DNA of 64,000 bases. Origin: Desulfobacteraceae bacterium. Lineage in GTDB: Bacteria; Desulfobacterota; Desulfobacteria; Desulfobacterales; JACKCP01. A program made the translations under genes and the position numbers. This document shows positions 54,556 through 63,422 of this stretch, piece after piece. The DNA is taken from the NCBI GenBank assembly GCA_020633955.1, contig JACKCP010000007.1, forward strand, positions 62,001 through 126,000, read 5' to 3'. The first letter of the stretch is position 1. The number at the start of each line of letters is the position of its first letter. Under the pieces are notes generated by a model. The model saw only the letters and a program-made list of their open reading frames with translations. It was not told where the DNA came from and searched no databases.

Positions 54556-55185
54556 ATGAAAAAGACAATTTATCTTGTTGGAGGCGGGGGACATTGCGTT
54601 TCTGCAATCGACATAATTGAACAGGAAGACAAGTATAAAATAGGGGGAATAATTGACCTTCCGGACCGGGTGGGGGAAAAAGTACTTGGCTATGAAATTA
54701 TTGGTGATGATTCAGAAATAAAAAAATATGCAAAAACAGATAATTATTTTCTTATTACAATGGGGCAGATAAAAACATGCAAAAAAAGAAGACAGCTTGC
54801 TGAGATGATATCTGCATTTGGAGGGCGTCTGGCAACTGTTATTTCTCCGCTTGCATATGTTTCAAAACATTCAAGAGTGGGATCTGGAACAATAGTTGGA
54901 CACACAGCAACAATTGCAGCAGGCGTGAGCATAGGAATGAACTGCATAATCAACACAAAAGCTGTTATAGAGCACAATGTAAAACTTGGTGATTATTGTC
55001 ATATTTCCACGGCAGCGGTCCTTAACGGGGAGTCCAAGCTTGAAAACGGGGTTTTTCTTGGAAGTAATGCAATGGTAAAACATGATGTAAGAATCGGCGA
55101 GGGCAGTGTTATAGGAGCTGGAGTGAGTGTTTTCCAGGATCTTCCTGCCAAATCATATTTAAAATGTAAAGTCTGTTCTCATTAA
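54556..55185 (+). CDS. neuD: NeuD-type sugar O-acyltransferase
   Basis: 209 residues: an N-terminal PglD/NeuD Rossmann-like domain (YLVGGGGHCVSAIDIIEQ) and a C-terminal left-handed beta-helix of hexapeptide repeats (VGSGTIVGHTATIAAGVSIG, INTKAVIEHNVKLGDYCHIS with the likely catalytic His, VFLGSNAMVKHDVRIGEG). Such enzymes acetylate sialic/legionaminic-type nonulosonic acids or UDP-amino sugars. GGAGG before the ATG. Closed by a terminator at 55207. The acyl acceptor cannot be told from sequence. Confidence 0.85.
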   Translation: MKKTIYLVGGGGHCVSAIDIIEQEDKYKIGGIIDLPDRVGEKVLGYEIIGDDSEIKKYAKTDNYFLITMGQIKTCKKRRQLAEMISAFGGRLATVISPLAYVSKHSRVGSGTIVGHTATIAAGVSIGMNCIINTKAVIEHNVKLGDYCHISTAAVLNGESKLENGVFLGSNAMVKHDVRIGEGSVIGAGVSVFQDLPAKSYLKCKVCSH

Positions 55186-55206
55186 TAAATTTGACTTTTC
55201 TAAATC

Positions 55207-55245
55207 AAAAGAGCCTCTCTGAAAAATCAGAAGGCTCTTTTTTTT
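55207..55245 (+). terminator. Rho-independent terminator after neuD
   Basis: AAAAGAGCC (55207-55215) pairs with GGCTCTTTT, with an inner CTGA/TCAG stem, followed by eight T. Symmetric A and T tracts allow it to work for the convergent hydrolase gene as well. Confidence 0.85.
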
Positions 55246-55306
55246 CAATTCTTCAATGATCAAACCAGTATAAATTATTTACTATTCCGGAATAAAAGGA
55301 AATGCT

Positions 55307-56197
55307 TCAAGCTTGTTTATTTAAACTGTTATCAATTGAGCCAAGAAATTTATCTATTACGGCATAGACTTCTCTGGCAATATTTCCCCTGATAATTCCG
55401 TGCCTGTTAAAATTAATCTCATGGTAATATTTCATGTTGTTTTTTATCCTTGAAAATATTTTTCTGCCGCTTTTACCATCTACTTTTGGATCGTTTTTTG
55501 CCTGGACTATAAGAGAAGGCAGGGAAAGTGCGGGAAGGTATTTGTAAACTTTTTTCATCATAGCCCGGACTTCTGCAATGGCAGATACAGGACAGCTTGC
55601 GTAGTTTATATGTGGATTGTCAGGGTGGTTTTTTACATATATTTTTTTTAATTTCTGCATTCCGTTTTTTTGAGCTATGCAGTTCCAGTGATTAACAAGT
55701 TCAGTAAAATTAAAGGAAAATCCTTTGAATTTAAGGGGCGCACTTATTGAAATTACTGCCTGATATTTTAAAGGTTCCTTTAACGCCTGGTAGAGAGCAA
55801 TCCCCGCACCTGTTGAAAAACCGGCAATAATTATTCTGTCGCAAATATTTTTTATTATTTCATAACCAGAATCTACAGATTCCAGCCATTCCATGTAGTT
55901 TCTTGATGATAAATCTTCTGGAGATGTCCCATGCCCGGCCAGTCTTGGTGCATATACACTATAGCCTCTTGAATGAAAAAATTCTCCTATTTCCCTTACT
56001 TCTTCAGGTGCTGCCATTAAGCCGTGAATAAGTAAAATTCCTGTTGTGGATAATTTGTTTTTTAAAAGAAAAGGTTTGCCAATTTTTTTTGGTTTGGACT
56101 CATTTTTTTTAAAATAAGAATTGTATTCTTTTTTAAAAAGACAAATTTCTCTTTTTATAAGCGTTTTATAGTCTGTGGTTTTTTGATTATTTTTCAT
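55307..56197 (-). CDS. Alpha/beta hydrolase (carboxylesterase/lipase-like)
   Basis: 296 residues. After a basic, variable N-terminus of about 50 residues, the fold shows ILLIHGLMAAPEEV (oxyanion loop, His58-Gly59), YSVYAPRLAGHGTSPEDL, nucleophile elbow GFSTGAG (Ser128), a probable acid in VQAKNDPKVDG and the catalytic His in NRHGIIRG. The GLMAAPEEV form resembles carboxylesterase/monoglyceride lipase relatives. No signal peptide, so cytoplasmic. The substrate is unknown. A short family A element lies just upstream of its start. Confidence 0.8.
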   Translation of the reverse strand: MKNNQKTTDYKTLIKREICLFKKEYNSYFKKNESKPKKIGKPFLLKNKLSTTGILLIHGLMAAPEEVREIGEFFHSRGYSVYAPRLAGHGTSPEDLSSRNYMEWLESVDSGYEIIKNICDRIIIAGFSTGAGIALYQALKEPLKYQAVISISAPLKFKGFSFNFTELVNHWNCIAQKNGMQKLKKIYVKNHPDNPHINYASCPVSAIAEVRAMMKKVYKYLPALSLPSLIVQAKNDPKVDGKSGRKIFSRIKNNMKYYHEINFNRHGIIRGNIAREVYAVIDKFLGSIDNSLNKQA

Positions 56198-56209
56198 ATT
56201 ATTTTTTTC

Positions 56210-56265
56210 TAACTGTTCAGTTCAATTTAGAATTGCTTTTTCTCAGTTTTTTAGCTGAATAGTTA
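56210..56265 (+). repeat. Long-hairpin intergenic element, family A, internally deleted copy
   Basis: 56 bp. The left end TAACTGTTCAGTTCAATTTA and the right end TTCTCAG-TTTTT-AGCTGAATAGTTA are almost identical to those of the 54341-54506 copy, but the ~110 bp between them, including the central hairpin, are missing. It lies 13 bp upstream of the hydrolase start codon, in its promoter or leader region. Confidence 0.8.
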
Positions 56266-56287
56266 CATTTTTTTAAGGGTTATTGGT

Positions 56288-56947
56288 TTAACTTGTTAGT
56301 GCATTGTAATTATTAAAAAGGCTGTAAATCATTGTATAGTGAAAAATACCTCCTATAAGCACCATGACATGGAAAAGTCCGTGGAAACCAAATGCTTTTG
56401 GTAAAAAATCTGGTATTTTAAATGCATATATTATTCCCCCTGCTGTAAATGCTGCGGCTCCTGAAAAAAGAAGATTCTGCTGGATTTGAGTCATGTTTGA
56501 AAGGATCTGGTTAATTGGAAAAATTGCAGACCATCCCATTGCCAGGTATACAAAAGCATAAAATACCCTTGGAGCCCTTGGGAAAAAAAGCTGAGAAATT
56601 ACGCCAAATCCAACAAGCCCCCATTGAAGTCCAATCATGGACCACCTCCATGTACCATCGAGACAAAAATAGCATACAGGAGTGTATGTTCCGGCTATCA
56701 TGAAGAAAATTGCCAGCCTGTCCATTTTTCTCCAGAAAGACAGCTCGTTTTCTTTTTTTTTGAAGGCATGATAAAGAGAGCTTGCTGAAAAAAGAAATAT
56801 TACTGACAGGCTGTATATCATACATACAACAAAAGCTGAAGAAGATGATCCCGCTGTTTTTGCAAGAAATACTGACCCGGTGACAGCAGCCAGAACTCCT
56901 GAAAAATGGGAGTAAAAGTTAAATAATTCATTTTGTTTCAGTTTCAT
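56288..56947 (-). CDS. Hemolysin III family (PAQR-type) membrane protein
   Basis: 219 residues with seven membrane helices. The conserved metal-site residues of the family are visible: the first His in NFYSHFSGVLAA, SSLYHAF, GTYTPVC, and the final FGFHGLFHVMVLIGGIFHY. Relatives (YqfA/TrhA) are involved in membrane homeostasis; real hemolysis is rarely shown. It is a single gene on the minus strand with family B and A repeats on its two sides. Confidence 0.88.
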   Translation of the reverse strand: MKLKQNELFNFYSHFSGVLAAVTGSVFLAKTAGSSSSAFVVCMIYSLSVIFLFSASSLYHAFKKKENELSFWRKMDRLAIFFMIAGTYTPVCYFCLDGTWRWSMIGLQWGLVGFGVISQLFFPRAPRVFYAFVYLAMGWSAIFPINQILSNMTQIQQNLLFSGAAAFTAGGIIYAFKIPDFLPKAFGFHGLFHVMVLIGGIFHYTMIYSLFNNYNALTS

Positions 56948-56982
56948 TTTTTTACCTTTGCTTATTAAATTTGCTTAAAAAT

Positions 56983-57135
56983 ACTAGTTACTGGTTGGGT
57001 GAAAACTGGAATTTCTTGATCAGCTCAGCGGAGATGAAAAATTTAACCTTCAGGATAGTCGTATTTTGAGGATTAAATTTTTCATCTGCCTTAAGAATGA
57101 GCAGAAAATGCAGTTTTCAATAAGAAACTAGTTAT
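56983..57135 (+). repeat. Palindromic intergenic repeat, family B, full copy
   Basis: Central arms GAAAAATTTAACCTTCAGG and GAGGATTAAATTTTTC pair with few mismatches, and the outer ends ACTAGTTACTGG...TGAAAACTG and CAGTTTTCA...AAACTAGTTAT also pair. It aligns with the 62525-62670 copy over the centre. It lies upstream of the hemolysin-III gene; the rest of the gap up to 57340 holds nothing recognisable. Confidence 0.7.
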
Positions 57136-57343
57136 TTGATAGGATAACTGACATTTAAAATACAGAACTTAATTTGATGTTACATTAGTTTTACAAAACG
57201 ATATTTTATAAAAAATTTAAAATCTGTTTTTTTGAGAGGGTACTTCTGAATGAAAAAACTGGATCTTCAGGGTTTGTAATTAGCAAATTGGCATTAAAAT
57301 GTTTAACTCCTGAATTGAAACTGCAAAAGATCAAAAATAAAAA

Positions 57344-57367
57344 AGGGGTTGATTTTACTCAACCCCT
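57344..57367 (-). terminator. Rho-independent terminator of the chemoreceptor gene
   Basis: AGGGGTTGA and TCAACCCCT form a perfect 9-bp stem with a six-base loop. Read on the minus strand the stem is followed by TTTTTT (the A-run before 57344). It lies about 40 bp past the chemoreceptor stop. Confidence 0.88.
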
Positions 57368-57408
57368 GCCTGGAAAAGCATTAGGCATTTTTCCGCTTTT
57401 AGCTCTGG

Positions 57409-59364
57409 CTATATCTTGAACTGTGACACAAGACCTCTGACCTTTTGTGCAAGTTCTTCAAGCTCCTGAGAGCTTGTCCTTACAACAAGACTGCCCTGCT
57501 CAAGTTTTATATTGATATCTGTAACTTCTGTTATTTCATCTGTAATCTGAGATGCTGCGCCTGAGTTATCCATTACTTTTTCGGAAACACTTGCAATCTT
57601 GATTGAAGTCTGGTTAACACTTTCAGCAATTTCCCTTGTTGTTACAGACTGCTCTTCTATTGCTGCGGAGATTGATGTCACAAATGAATCAATATCTTTT
57701 ATGGTTGATCCAATTTCATTTATATCTGAAACTGTTATATCAGTTGACTCCTGGATATTTTTTATTTTTTCTGCAATATCAGCTGTTGCCTTGGCAGTCT
57801 GTGATGCAAGCTCCTTGATTTCTCCAGCAACAACTGCAAAGCCTTTCCCTGCTTCACCTGCACGGGCTGCCTCTATTGTTGCGTTAAGAGCAAGCAGATT
57901 TGTCTGCTCGGAAATATCTTTTATAGTAACAGTAACGGCTCCAATTGCTTTTGCAGCTTCTCCAAGAAGATTTATTCTTTCAGATGCAGACATTGTTTTT
58001 TCAACAGCATCTTTTGTGATTGAACCTGTTTTTTCAGTATTTTCAGCAATTTCATCTATGGTGGAGGTCATCTGTTCAGCTCCGGCTGCAACAGATGACA
58101 TGTTTTCTGAGCTTTCTTCAAGTTCCTTTGAGACAATTTTTATATTTTCTGTCATTTTTATAGATTTTACGGAGACTTCCTCTGATTTTTCAGATGCGGT
58201 TTTTATATCAGTATTCATTTTTTCTGAAATATCATTTAGTTTTGCAGAATCCCTGGATAGTTTTTCTACAAGTTCTCTTAAGGAATCAATCTGAAACATG
58301 TCTCTTAATTTTTCACCCATTCCGTTAAGTGCAAAAACAAGATCTCCAAGCTCATCATTTCTGTCTAGTTTTACTGAAGCCTTGAGATTACCCGAAGCAA
58401 TTTCCTTTGCAAATGAGAGAGCAAGGTCAACTGGTTTAAGAATAATGAATTTAGTCAGAAGAATTATTGCAATACAAAGGGCAGAAACTGTGATTAGTGC
58501 AATGATAATGTTTAATTTCTGGAGTTCATTTGCAGAAGCAAACAGCTCTTCAGGTGAAACCCTTGATATTACAAGCCACCCTGTGATTTCAGAGTTTTTG
58601 TAAACTGAGATGGTAGGAGTTTTGCCCCAGTTATATTCCATGTATCCTTGTTTCTGGGTAATCATTTTTTTACCCCAGTCATAACCTGAAAGACTTGCTT
58701 TTAGAACAAGGGATTTGTCTGGATGATAGATTGCTGTCCCATCATCCTTGCACATAAAAATATAACCTGTTTCACCTACTTTTATGTCTTTTATATGATC
58801 TGTGAACCCCTCAATTCTTACTGTACCTGCAAGAACTCCAATAACCTTGCTGTTTTTTACAAGGGGTGCTGTAATTGTAAAGATAATGTTTCCAGATTGT
58901 CTGCTTGTTATTACATCTGAAAAAACGGTTTTTCCCTGAATAGCTTCCTTGAAGTATGGTCTGTCAGAAATATCAATATTTGAAGTTGAGCTGCCTACTG
59001 ATGATGCTTTTATCCTGCCGTTTTTACCTGTAATAAAAATGGCTTCAAACTCATTGTGCTGTGAGTTGAAGTGCTCTAGTCTTTTATTTGCAGTTTCAAT
59101 AAGTTCTTTTGATGTCTGGGTGTCATCAACTGCATTTGCAAAGGTCGTTACTTCAGCCATGGTCTTGATCACAGATTGATGCTGCATCAGCCAGGCATTG
59201 AGGCTTTGAACAACATTATCAACTGTCTGTACCATATTTTGTTTTGTAATCTGATAAATGGAGTCTTTTGCATTTTTGCTTGATATTACGATGCTTATTC
59301 CCATGCCAAGAATTATGAGAAAAAGTACCGGCAAAAGAAGTCTTTCTCTTAATTTTAATTTCAT
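57409..59364 (-). CDS. Methyl-accepting chemotaxis protein with Cache sensor
   Basis: 651 residues from ATG 59364, which follows GGGGGA; the upstream TTG/ATG at 59418 adds a non-membrane leader and is less likely. First membrane helix about 8-28, periplasmic double-Cache-like domain about 35-275 (FITGKNGRIKASS, ISDRPYFKEAIQGKTVFSD, VGETGYIFMCKDDG), second helix about 283-305, HAMP, then the cytoplasmic coiled coil with the hairpin tip EQTNLLALNATIEAARAGEA and GKGFAVVAGEIKELA. No CheR-docking pentapeptide is seen at the C-terminus. Ligand unknown; Cache domains often bind small organic acids or amino acids. Confidence 0.93.
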   Translation of the reverse strand: MKLKLRERLLLPVLFLIILGMGISIVISSKNAKDSIYQITKQNMVQTVDNVVQSLNAWLMQHQSVIKTMAEVTTFANAVDDTQTSKELIETANKRLEHFNSQHNEFEAIFITGKNGRIKASSVGSSTSNIDISDRPYFKEAIQGKTVFSDVITSRQSGNIIFTITAPLVKNSKVIGVLAGTVRIEGFTDHIKDIKVGETGYIFMCKDDGTAIYHPDKSLVLKASLSGYDWGKKMITQKQGYMEYNWGKTPTISVYKNSEITGWLVISRVSPEELFASANELQKLNIIIALITVSALCIAIILLTKFIILKPVDLALSFAKEIASGNLKASVKLDRNDELGDLVFALNGMGEKLRDMFQIDSLRELVEKLSRDSAKLNDISEKMNTDIKTASEKSEEVSVKSIKMTENIKIVSKELEESSENMSSVAAGAEQMTSTIDEIAENTEKTGSITKDAVEKTMSASERINLLGEAAKAIGAVTVTIKDISEQTNLLALNATIEAARAGEAGKGFAVVAGEIKELASQTAKATADIAEKIKNIQESTDITVSDINEIGSTIKDIDSFVTSISAAIEEQSVTTREIAESVNQTSIKIASVSEKVMDNSGAASQITDEITEVTDINIKLEQGSLVVRTSSQELEELAQKVRGLVSQFKI

Positions 59365-59738
59365 TGTTTTATCCCCCGAATTGTAAAAAAACTGAAAAAC
59401 ATTATTTAAATAAGCCAAGTCAATTATTTATATTTATAGCTTGTTTTTGTAAAGAAAAGTTAAAATGGATTACTTATTAATAAAGTAGAACGCTGTTTTT
59501 GTTGGTCAACCCGGATTGTTGTTAAGAGTCAATCAGAATGTTTTGTATTAAAATTGAAAAAACAGAGGATTTTTAAGTTTGGACAAAGTTTGAAAGAAAT
59601 AATTACTTGCTTTGATTTAGCTCAGTAATTTTTATTGAGATAAATAGCTGTGGAAGAAAACAGGTTTATTTATTCACTCTAATGAAAAATAAAATTCAAC
59701 GGATAAATGCAGATATTATTTGCAGGTTCAGGGCATTT
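59365..59738. other. 374-bp intergenic region
   Basis: Between the start of the chemoreceptor gene and the stop of the NifA-like gene, both on the minus strand. On the minus strand TTGACT lies about 65 bp upstream of the receptor start. No convincing -10, sigma-54 or sigma-28 box, repeat or small gene was found. Confidence 0.35.
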
Positions 59739-61256
59739 TTATCGGTAGTCCTTGTAATTGACACCGTAAAGTTTTGCCTTGTAGGAAAATTTTCTAACAG
59801 TTGTTTTAAGAATATCTGCTGCTTTTGTAACATTGCCTTTGCTGTTTTTAAGGGAATCTATTATCATTTCCCGTTCAAGCGTTTCAACAGCTTCTTCAAG
59901 TGATGCTGAAGGAAGAGTATCTGTGGAATCTCCCATCTGGATTGTCGGAGGAAGATGGTAGGTGTGAATTACTCCTTCCTCGCTTAAAAGAACAGCTCTT
60001 TCTATGCAGTTTTCAAGCTCTCTTACGTTTCCTGGCCAGTGGTATGCCATGAGCATATCAATTGCCGGAGTGGAAAGCCTTTTGATCTCCTTGTTGTTTT
60101 CCTTTGAGTATTTTACAAGAAAATGATCTGCAAGAAGCAGGATATCAGTTTTTCTGTCTCTTAAAGGAGGCAGAAAAATTGGAAAAACATTTAATCTATA
60201 ATAAAGGTCTCCTCTGAACTCTCCTTTTTCAACAGCATCTTCAAGGTTTTTGTTGGTGGCGGCAATAACCCTTACGTCAATATTAACTGTTTTGGTTCCA
60301 CCAACGCGTTCAAAGCTTTTTTCCTGTAAAACTCTTAAAAGCCTTACCTGTACAGATGGGTCAACTGATCCCATTTCATCAAGAAAAATTGTACCCTTGT
60401 CAGCAAGTTCAAACTTTCCTTTTTTCTGATTAATTGCTCCAGTAAATGAACCTTTTTCATGTCCGAAGAGTTCGCTTTCAATCAGGTTGGGAGGGAGTGC
60501 CGAGCAATTGATTTTTATAAAAGGTTTCTCTGCTCTTGGGCTGTTGTAATGGATTGAGTTTGCAACAAGTTCTTTACCTGTCCCGCTTTCCCCTCTGATT
60601 AAAACTGTTGCATTGCTTCCTGATACCTGGGAAATCATTTTATAGACTTCCCTCATTTTATTTGAATTTCCTATTATCTGGGAGAAACTGTATTTATCTT
60701 CAAGTTCTCCCTGGAGTCTTAAATTTTCAAGCTTGAGCTTTTCCTTTTCAGATCTTACCCTTTCAAGGTTTATTACCTGTCTTGCAATCATTGCAGCAAC
60801 AACCGAAAGAAAAAAAATGCCCTCGTCAAGGTTGTAGTCCGGTGAGTAGTGCTTGTCTATGCTTAAGGCTCCGATAACTATTTCCTGATTTTTTACAGGA
60901 ACGCAGAAAAAGGAGACTTCAGATTCATTCTGCCTTGCCTGGGTTCGGTTAAGAAACTTTTGCTCCTGGCTTATTTTCGGGATGGCAATAGGCTCGCCTG
61001 ATTCAATTACAGACCCTGTGATTCCTTCTCCAAGATAATATTTGCCTTTCTCCATTGCTGTTTTGGAAAGGCCGTGGGCTACTTCTATTTCAATTTCTCT
61101 TTTAGATTTGTTTAAAATAGTAACTGTTCCCCTTACCATTCCCTTTTTTTCAGCAAGAATGGCCATTACTTCATAAAGGGATTTTTTTAGGTCAGTATAC
61201 TTGTTAAGTGTCTGGGAAATATCGTATAAAATTTCAAGTTCTTGTGTCACAGGCAT
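59739..61256 (-). CDS. NifA-like sigma-54 activator (GAF-AAA+-Fis)
   Basis: 505 residues. An N-terminal GAF domain (about 20-170; GEGITGSVIESGEPI, FFCVPVKNQEIVIGALSID) is joined to a complete AAA+ sigma-54 activation domain: Walker A GESGTGKE, ELFGHEKGSFTGA (GSFTGA instead of the commoner GAFTGA), GTIFLDEMG, RLLRVLQEKSFERVGG and YYRLNVFPI. The C-terminal Fis-type helix-turn-helix ends in NVTKAADILKTTVRKFSYKA. The layout is that of NifA, but no nif genes are present. It could serve the sigma-54 promoters of the flagellar operons or nitrogen genes such as the neighbour at 63423; neither is shown. GGGAGA precedes the ATG. Confidence 0.9.
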   Translation of the reverse strand: MPVTQELEILYDISQTLNKYTDLKKSLYEVMAILAEKKGMVRGTVTILNKSKREIEIEVAHGLSKTAMEKGKYYLGEGITGSVIESGEPIAIPKISQEQKFLNRTQARQNESEVSFFCVPVKNQEIVIGALSIDKHYSPDYNLDEGIFFLSVVAAMIARQVINLERVRSEKEKLKLENLRLQGELEDKYSFSQIIGNSNKMREVYKMISQVSGSNATVLIRGESGTGKELVANSIHYNSPRAEKPFIKINCSALPPNLIESELFGHEKGSFTGAINQKKGKFELADKGTIFLDEMGSVDPSVQVRLLRVLQEKSFERVGGTKTVNIDVRVIAATNKNLEDAVEKGEFRGDLYYRLNVFPIFLPPLRDRKTDILLLADHFLVKYSKENNKEIKRLSTPAIDMLMAYHWPGNVRELENCIERAVLLSEEGVIHTYHLPPTIQMGDSTDTLPSASLEEAVETLEREMIIDSLKNSKGNVTKAADILKTTVRKFSYKAKLYGVNYKDYR

Positions 61257-61401
61257 ATTTTCTCCCTGAAAAACTGTTACAATTTTGTTAGTTTATAGAA
61301 GATTTATTTTTTGATGGCAAATCTTTTATAATTTTTTTATTATCCAAAGTTTGTAAAAATTATAATTTTTAAAATTAAGAATACAGGAGATTTTTTTTAT
61401 A

Positions 61402-62508
61402 ATGTTAAACTGCGGTATTGTTGGGCTTCCCAATGTAGGTAAATCAACCATTTTTTCAGCTCTTACTTCGGCTCCTGCAGAGGCTGCAAATTATCCTTTC
61501 TGTACAATTGAACCAAATATTGGAATTGTAAACCTTCCAGACTCAAGGCTTGATAAAATAGCAGAAATTTTCAATCCTAAATCCCTTGTTCCTGCAAGTG
61601 TGGAGTTTGTTGATATTGCCGGGCTTGTAAAGGGAGCATCAAAAGGTGAAGGTCTTGGTAACCAGTTCCTTGGGAATATCAGGCAGGTAGGTGCAATTTT
61701 ACATGTTGTAAGGTGTTTTGAAGATGATGACGTTACCCATGTTCATGGAAAAGTTGATCCAACAGATGATATTGAAGTTATAAATACAGAGCTTGCACTT
61801 GCAGATCTTGAAACTGTTGAAAAACGCGTGGTAAATCTTCCAAAAATGAAAAAGAATCAGGACAAGAAGATATCTGACAAGGCGAAATTTATCGAGCCTG
61901 TTCTTGAAAAGATTTCTGCAGCACTTGAGCAGGGCCGGCCTGCAAGATCTGTTGAACTGAATGAAAAAGAGGCTGAAGCCCTTAAAGAGCTTCATCTTAT
62001 TACTATGAAGCCTGTTTTATACTGCTGCAATGTTGATGAATCCGGTCTTGAAGAAGAGCCAGAATCTGTAATGAAAGTAAGGGAACTTGCAGCAAAGGAC
62101 AATTCTGAAGTTGTTGTGATAAGCGGAAAGATTGAAGCTGAAATAGCATCCCTTGGAGATGAAGAGGAAAGGCGGGAATTTCTTAAGGATATGGGGCTTT
62201 CCGAGTCAGGTCTTTCAAAAATGATAAGAGCTGTTTTTCATCTTCTCGGACTTTCAACATACTTTACTGCAGGAGAAAAGGAAGTAAAGGCCTGGACCTT
62301 TAAAACCGGAATCAAGGCTCCCCAGGCTGCAGGAATTATCCACAGTGATTTTGAAAGGGGCTTTATCAAGGCTGAAATTTACTCATGCGATGATCTTTTT
62401 GAGCTTGGCACTGAAGCAAAGATCAAGGAGGTGGGTAAAATGAGAATTGAAGGAAAGGATTATGTTGTAAAAGACGGGGATGTTATCCATTTCAGATTTA
62501 ATGTCTGA
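61402..62508 (+). CDS. ychF: YchF/OLA1-family P-loop ATPase
   Basis: 368 residues, the standard length of this universally conserved ribosome- and stress-associated ATPase. N-terminal P-loop GLPNVGKSTIFSAL, YPFCTIEPNIG, DIAGLVKGASKGEGLGNQFL, the NVDE box that replaces NKxD and causes ATP preference, and a C-terminal TGS domain ending VKDGDVIHFRFNV. AGGAGA lies a little far (about 11 bases) from the ATG. It is monocistronic and divergent from the NifA-like gene. Confidence 0.95.
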   Translation: MLNCGIVGLPNVGKSTIFSALTSAPAEAANYPFCTIEPNIGIVNLPDSRLDKIAEIFNPKSLVPASVEFVDIAGLVKGASKGEGLGNQFLGNIRQVGAILHVVRCFEDDDVTHVHGKVDPTDDIEVINTELALADLETVEKRVVNLPKMKKNQDKKISDKAKFIEPVLEKISAALEQGRPARSVELNEKEAEALKELHLITMKPVLYCCNVDESGLEEEPESVMKVRELAAKDNSEVVVISGKIEAEIASLGDEEERREFLKDMGLSESGLSKMIRAVFHLLGLSTYFTAGEKEVKAWTFKTGIKAPQAAGIIHSDFERGFIKAEIYSCDDLFELGTEAKIKEVGKMRIEGKDYVVKDGDVIHFRFNV

Positions 62509-62524
62509 TTTTTTTGAATCATAA

Positions 62525-62670
62525 TTAGTGACTGGCAGAAAATAAGAATTTTTTGTTCTGCTCAAGGAAAATGAAAAATTTAACCTTTAGGATACATGGA
62601 GTATTTTGAGGATTAAATTTTTAATCTGACGCAGAAATGGACAAAAAAGCCTGTTTGCTGATAAGAACGG
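62525..62670 (+). repeat. Palindromic intergenic repeat, family B, full copy
   Basis: Taken as reference for the family. From TTAGTGACTGGCAGAAAATA through AAGAATTTTTTGTTCTGC and GAAAAATTTAACCTTTAGG to a centre near 62597, then the pairing half (GAGGATTAAATTTTTAATC, GCAGAA, ACAAAAAAGCCTG). Starts 17 bp after the ychF stop. Confidence 0.75.
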
Positions 62671-62814
62671 GTGCTGTATTTTTTCAGGGTAAAGATTTTT
62701 TTCTACAGCCTCGGAGGTTTAGCTGGATTTTGGCTTAGAAATATTAAAGCAGCAGTTCCCTTTTTATAGCTAACAGCTGCTGATTTTAAACAGAGAGTTT
62801 TTTAGTCTTTTCAG

Positions 62815-62844
62815 GGAAGGCCGATAGTCGGTCTTCCTTTTTTT
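62815..62844 (+). terminator. Rho-independent terminator
   Basis: GGAAGGCCGA (62815-62824) pairs with TCGGTCTTCC (62828-62837), one G-U, three-base loop, followed by TTTTTTT. It is 300 bp past ychF, beyond the repeat element, and may end its transcript. Confidence 0.8.
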
Positions 62845-63422
62845 GTTCCTGTTTTTCATTTGAAAAATGACGCCTAAGCTCCCATTGAAAAACTAAATAA
62901 TTAAAAAATTCAGACACAAAAAAATAAATTGAAAATTGTGCCTGAACTTGTGTCTTTTTTGTAATATTTCAAAATTGTAATTTTTTAAAAAAATTTTATA
63001 TTTTTTCATGGATGGCAGTTTGATTTACTGGTGTGCTAATTAAATATTTATTTTAAATTCAAATATTTGTTTTTTATATTTGTTCTGGTCGCCATGGTTG
63101 TCTGTTTTTTTGATTATTTCAAAAAAGTAAGAAAATGTTTTGTGTTTAAAATAAATACAAATTTGTAATTTTTTGAAAAATAAATAACAAATTAGTCATA
63201 AAAAAAGCTTGATTCTCTAAAAATAGTCTGATTAACTTCCTGCTTGACTGAGGAGTTAATCTGCTGTGAATTAAATTATTTGTAAATAATTTAGCTGGTT
63301 ATGTTTTCTTGCGCAGAGCTGTTAAGGTCTTTTTGATCAAGAAAGCTCATTCAGCAGCTGAAGTTGCTCAAGGTAGTTTTTTACAACAAATTTACACAAA
63401 AAATATTTTGGAGGAGCTTGTT
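62845..63422. other. 578-bp AT-rich leader/intergenic region
   Basis: No gene found. TTCAGACACAA (62909-62919) can pair with TTGTGCCTGAA (62936-62946) or, through GACACAA, with TTGTGTC at about 62948-62954 that is followed by TTTTTT; this is a possible pair of competing structures. The rest is extremely AT-rich and must contain the promoter for the gene at 63423. Confidence 0.35.

Noticed and set aside
59365..59480. Sigma-28 or sigma-54 promoter for the chemoreceptor
   Set aside because: Neither a TAAA...GCCGATAA pair nor a correctly spaced GG/GC doublet could be found; TTGACT without a good -10 is not enough.
59739..61256. True NifA of a nitrogen-fixation cluster
   Set aside because: The domain order fits, but no nif structural or accessory genes are in the window and GAF-AAA-Fis regulators are widespread, so only NifA-like is claimed.
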